Program-made: the position numbers and the translations under genes
The notes under the pieces: generated by a model
Seen by the model: only the letters and a program-made list of their open reading frames with translations
Databases searched by the model: none
Told to the model about the DNA's origin: nothing
Assembly: GCA_003990955.1 (NCBI GenBank)
Contig: BIFV01000005.1
Coordinates: 228,239 to 292,238 of the forward strand
DNA: 64,000 bases
Origin: Sporomusaceae bacterium FL31
Lineage (GTDB): Bacteria; Bacillota; Negativicutes; DSM-1736; Dendrosporobacteraceae
Reading direction: 5' to 3'
In this document: positions 60,980 through 64,000 of the stretch, one piece after another
Layout: each line of letters opens with the position of its first letter
Numbering within the stretch: position 1 is the first letter of the stretch

Positions 60980-61610
60980 ATTTTACACTGCGGCATAACG
61001 CAATAAACTCAGCTAATACTTGGGCGGTAAGACCCCAAATAACCCGCCCTTCATATTGATAAAAAAGAACTTCATAAGTACGCCGCCGTTTCCACTCAGC
61101 ACTATAATTTGCTACCAATTCGAAAGGAAAATCATCAAGCGGACGATTGCCCATTTCCATATGAGCCTTGATCGGCTCTGCAGTTAAAAGGAATTCCAGA
61201 GGTACCGTAAAAACCTCCGCGACCTCATCATCACTTAACTGGTAGTGCTCATGATGGAGAATCCCAATATGCGGCTTTAGAATAACTCCGATAGGACTGA
61301 CCACTGCTCCCATTTCACCAATGACAGTAATATGCTGCCTGCTAATTCCTAATTCCTCAACAGTTTCCCGAACCGCTGTTGCTTGGGTATTTACATCCTG
61401 CTCATCGACACGTCCGCCAGGAAAGCAAACCTCACCAGGCTGCCAGGCCAGCTGACTTGCCCGAACCTCGAACAAGATTGAAAGTTTATTCTGACGCTCG
61501 ATCAAAGGGATAAGAACTGCTGCCGGAAAAAATCCCATCCCATTGGTTGCCATATCCCCTAATCGCTCGAATAAAGCAGCTTTTAGCTTAGTAACAAATT
61601 GATTACCCAT
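60978..61610 (-). CDS. NUDIX hydrolase, CoA pyrophosphatase type
   Basis: 210 residues. The NUDIX box lies in CFPGGRVDEQDVNTQATAVR with ETVEELGI after it, giving the REUxEE Glu residues. The UPF0035-type signature before the box (LAWQPGEVCFPGG, close to LRxHxGEVxFPGG) marks the CoA-pyrophosphatase subgroup (NudL/YeaB), which splits coenzyme A into 3',5'-ADP and phosphopantetheine. Start ATG has GGGGAG upstream, though the spacing is long, and AAAAGGT is closer. Monocistronic. Confidence 0.85.
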   Translation of the reverse strand: MGNQFVTKLKAALFERLGDMATNGMGFFPAAVLIPLIERQNKLSILFEVRASQLAWQPGEVCFPGGRVDEQDVNTQATAVRETVEELGISRQHITVIGEMGAVVSPIGVILKPHIGILHHEHYQLSDDEVAEVFTVPLEFLLTAEPIKAHMEMGNRPLDDFPFELVANYSAEWKRRRTYEVLFYQYEGRVIWGLTAQVLAEFIALCRSVK

Positions 61611-61691
61611 ACCTTTTATGTCTCCCCTGTGTCTGATAATTAAGCTTACTTAGATTAAATCTTTAAATTTACTAATTCTTTAACCTAGCTG

Positions 61692-63110
61692 TTATGAAAT
61701 TTGTATCAATATAGCAGTAGCATCATCGGTCCGCTTATTGCTTCGTGCAAATTCACTAAGCCGTTCAGTAGTATCTTGGTAGCTGCGCACATCTAATGTA
61801 TAACCGGAAATAAGATCAAAGAGTCCGTCACTCATGAAATAGAAATTATCACCACGCGAAAATTCGATTCTATGCTGTTCAAATCCGCCATCCGGCAGCA
61901 TACCGATAAAAGTCCCAGGAGCTTTTATGATTCCAGTATTCTGTTTAGAGTAAGCAAGAAAATAATTGATCCCAGCTGCAACATAGGTCAATGTTTGATG
62001 AGTAAAATCCAATTCAAAGGCAATTAACGCAGCAAATGAATCTTCAGTAAAGCAGGAAGTAGAAATCCGGTTTAATTCTTCTACGCGCTCGGCCAACGGT
62101 TTTGCTTTTTCAAAAACCTGGCGTCCCAGAACCCGCAACGCTGAAGTTTGTAAGGCAGTAGCCACGCCGTGCCCCATGACATCGACAATATATCCGACCA
62201 GCTTCGTTCCTCCGTCAAACCAGAAGAAATCAAAAGTATCACCACTCACCAGTGTGTAAGGTTCAAAAACAGTCTGGATCATAACTTTGGAATTCGATAA
62301 AGCGGGAGGTAAAAAACTACGCTGAATTTTACCTGCCAAAAGTACTTCCTGACGTAATTGCGCCTCGGCCTGCTGCAATGCTGTCTCAGTTTCTTTCCGA
62401 TCTGTAATATCTTCTTTGACTGCCAAAAATTTTGTAATCTGACCCTCCGTATTTCGGATTGCGGAGATTGATGCTAACTCCCAATATAATTCATTATTTT
62501 TCTTCTTATTATGAAATTCTCCCCGCCATTCACCGCCTGAAGTAATGGTATCCCATAATTCTTTATAAACTTCCGGCGGCTGTTCCCCAGACTTCAAAAT
62601 ACGAGGATTCTGGCCAATAGCTTCTTCTTGGCTATAACCAGTGACTGCACAAAACTTAGTATTCACATACTCAATTTTGCCATCCGTATCCGTAATGACC
62701 ACCGATGTCGGACTCTGCTCAATAGCATATGACAAAGACAATAATTTGTTCTCAAGTCTCTTTCGTTCACCGATATTGCGGATAATAAGAAAAACTCGGT
62801 TCTGCTCATCTTTCTCGACTTCACAGAAGCGAAGTTCTGCCGGAAAGCTGCTGCCATCACTTCGGTAATGAACAGCTTCAAACAGGCCACAACAGACCTG
62901 CTGCCCCTGCGGAAATTCGGTCAGTCCTCGGCCCAAATCGGTTAGCGTCATTGCCAGCATCTTTTCCCGGTCATAGCCATACGAAATAATGGCCGCATCA
63001 TTTGCTTCAATAATGCGGCCATTATTGTCCAAGAGAAGCATGACTTCACATGCACTTCGCCATAATAATTCAAATATATGCACTTGTTCTAGTGGTTTAT
63101 GACTATCCAT
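61692..63110 (-). CDS. PAS-PAS-SpoIIE (RsbU-like) phosphatase
   Basis: 472 residues. PAS 1 at about 15-115 (VMLLLDNNGRIIEANDAAII), PAS 2 with PAC at about 125-245 (PTSVVITDTDGKIEYVNTKF, GYSQEEAIGQNPRILKSG), a short coiled coil, and a PP2C-type SpoIIE domain at about 265-470 (VSGDTFDFFWFDG with the metal Asp, DVMGHGVATAL, MSDGLFDLISGY). It should dephosphorylate a STAS anti-sigma antagonist; the STAS gene lies immediately upstream on the same strand. ACAGGTG precedes the ATG. No RsbW-type kinase or sigma factor is in view. Confidence 0.9.
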   Translation of the reverse strand: MDSHKPLEQVHIFELLWRSACEVMLLLDNNGRIIEANDAAIISYGYDREKMLAMTLTDLGRGLTEFPQGQQVCCGLFEAVHYRSDGSSFPAELRFCEVEKDEQNRVFLIIRNIGERKRLENKLLSLSYAIEQSPTSVVITDTDGKIEYVNTKFCAVTGYSQEEAIGQNPRILKSGEQPPEVYKELWDTITSGGEWRGEFHNKKKNNELYWELASISAIRNTEGQITKFLAVKEDITDRKETETALQQAEAQLRQEVLLAGKIQRSFLPPALSNSKVMIQTVFEPYTLVSGDTFDFFWFDGGTKLVGYIVDVMGHGVATALQTSALRVLGRQVFEKAKPLAERVEELNRISTSCFTEDSFAALIAFELDFTHQTLTYVAAGINYFLAYSKQNTGIIKAPGTFIGMLPDGGFEQHRIEFSRGDNFYFMSDGLFDLISGYTLDVRSYQDTTERLSEFARSNKRTDDATAILIQIS

Positions 63111-63146
63111 GACAGCACCTGTCCGGCTATCCGTATCAGCCAGTCC

Positions 63147-63449
63147 TTATTGTAACTCAAATACTTTATTGAGCCGTGTTAATTCAAATAGTTCTTTGAC
63201 TACCCCAGTCAGTCCTTTAATGATGACTTTGCCATTGCTTTGTACGGCACGCTTGTGGATGGCCACCAATACACCTAAGCCCGAACTATCAATATAATCA
63301 ACCCTGGCAACATTGATTAAAAAACGGCTGTATCCTTCATCGATATAGCCAATCAGTTGCTCGCGTAATCCAGCAGCATCTTCGACATAAATGCTCCCAG
63401 TCAGTGTAACTGTTACCAGATTATTTTCAACGATGAAATTACTGGTCAT
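63147..63449 (-). CDS. STAS-domain anti-sigma factor antagonist
   Basis: 100 residues, SpoIIAA/RsbV type. The phosphorylation loop VDYIDSSGLGVLVAIHKRA has the conserved Ser. AAGGGGTG precedes the ATG. It sits 22 bases after the chemoreceptor gene and 36 bases before the SpoIIE phosphatase, forming one operon. The unphosphorylated form is expected to bind a partner kinase; the target is unknown. Confidence 0.92.
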   Translation of the reverse strand: MTSNFIVENNLVTVTLTGSIYVEDAAGLREQLIGYIDEGYSRFLINVARVDYIDSSGLGVLVAIHKRAVQSNGKVIIKGLTGVVKELFELTRLNKVFELQ

Positions 63450-63471
63450 GCTATCACCCCTTTATATAATA

Positions 63472-64000
63472 CTATATTTTGAATCGCTCAACTGCACTCC
63501 GCAGTTCATTTGCCATTGCACTTGTTTCCTCAGCACTGCTGGCAACAGTCTCAACTGCAGCAGTGATTTCCTGCGTGGCAGCTGCCACATGCTGAGCATG
63601 CGATGACATGGTCTCAATACCGGTCGCAACTGCATTAATCAGTTGAATAATTTTATCTGAAGTCGCTACTTCGTCATTGGTAACATTAACGATTTGCTGC
63701 ATGTCTTTCACATTTCCCATAACTGCAGTCAGAATCCGTTCAAGTGCTTGTCCTGCCCGCTGAACAGCATCCACACCATATTCGGCTTCGACCCTGCTTT
63801 TTTGGGTAGATCCAACTGCCGAGGCCGTACTTTCAGCAATTTTGCGAACTAATGCCGCAACCTGTTCTGCCTCTTGATTTGAATGCTCAGCCAGCTTGCG
63901 CACCTCTTCGGCTACAACCGCAAAGCCCCGGCCTGCTTCTCCTGCTCTTGCCGCCTCAATGGCCGCATTTAAGGCTAGTAAATTGGTTTGCTTAGCAATA
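63472..64000 (-). CDS. methyl-accepting chemotaxis protein, C-terminal part
   Basis: The frame is open at the right edge, so the N-terminal sensor and HAMP parts are missing. What remains is the cytoplasmic signalling hairpin: [40 protein letters not shown] (the CheA/CheW contact tip) and then the returning coiled coil with [15 protein letters not shown] and the stop at 63472. Directly upstream of the STAS gene, an unusual partner that hints at a combined chemoreceptor and partner-switch output. Confidence 0.9.
   Translation of the reverse strand, partial: IAKQTNLLALNAAIEAARAGEAGRGFAVVAEEVRKLAEHSNQEAEQVAALVRKIAESTASAVGSTQKSRVEAEYGVDAVQRAGQALERILTAVMGNVKDMQQIVNVTNDEVATSDKIIQLINAVATGIETMSSHAQHVAAATQEITAAVETVASSAEETSAMANELRSAVERFKI

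Overview
The window reads as a piece of chromosome from an anaerobic, spore-forming Firmicute. A member of the Negativicutes (Sporomusaceae, such as Pelosinus or Sporomusa) is my best guess, but this is an impression from gene content and not proven. Pointers are a CotF-type spore-coat pair, an oxygen-sensitive hybrid-cluster protein (Hcp), a siroheme/uroporphyrin cluster with no late haem genes, a PerR-like regulator, HD-GYP and PAS/SpoIIE signalling proteins, and very strong Rho-independent terminators after almost every unit. I saw no rRNA, tRNA, CRISPR array or intact insertion sequence.

Layout. 1-4.1 kb: end of a VWA-domain gene, methionine aminopeptidase, glutamate racemase, an acetyltransferase and a 3-methyladenine glycosylase. 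4.3-14.5 kb is the accessory-looking part: a secreted tandem-repeat protein, a 57-aa zinc ribbon, an MFS/tautomerase pair with divergent LysR, a flavin reductase, a guanidine-I (ykkC) riboswitch in front of a 104-aa membrane protein, a MarR/drug-efflux unit with a very clear operator, a BFD-like ferredoxin, an XRE/DUF2975 pair, a peroxiredoxin and several decayed ORF remnants. 14.7-18.7 kb: rlmH-htrA-walJ and a phosphohexomutase. 18.8-22.4 kb: a small dual-start protein, a membrane gluzincin, deoC, perR and two spore-coat genes. 22.5-28.2 kb: cstA with a LytS/LytR pair, then a degenerate HD-GYP protein. 28.3-43.1 kb: EamA and MATE transporters, Tex, a short-chain dehydrogenase, cyclodeaminase, the fatty-acid kinase pair fakB-fakA, an FtsA-like fusion protein, a 54-aa ORF with a structured leader, hcp with a divergent-function Crp/Fnr regulator, and a DUF4337 protein. 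43.2-49.9 kb: the tetrapyrrole operon (sirC-like, hemA, hemC, cobA-hemD, hemB, hemL). 50-55.2 kb: PBP2, an LCP ligase, a copper chaperone, an MTH1187-family protein and a GH18 lipoprotein. 55.4-64 kb: a complete HD-GYP protein, a dicarboxylate/amino-acid symporter beside a GlnK/GlnL-like two-component system, a 92-aa orphan, a NUDIX hydrolase and the module MCP - STAS - PAS/SpoIIE phosphatase, which runs off the right edge.

How they work together. The tetrapyrrole operon makes uroporphyrinogen III and precorrin-2 for siroheme or cobalamin. Hcp, peroxiredoxin, PerR and the flavoprotein fit an anaerobe defending itself against oxygen and nitrogen stress. LytS/LytR probably controls the adjacent CstA-type pyruvate or peptide carrier, and GlnK/GlnL-like proteins probably control the adjacent symporter. 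The most attractive candidate for something undescribed is the guanidine-riboswitch-controlled 104-aa membrane protein near 10 kb, which does not look like a known guanidine exporter. Next are the 54-aa ORF whose Shine-Dalgarno can be hidden by an exact 11-bp stem, and the FtsA-like ATPase carrying a long repeat-rich C-terminal region.
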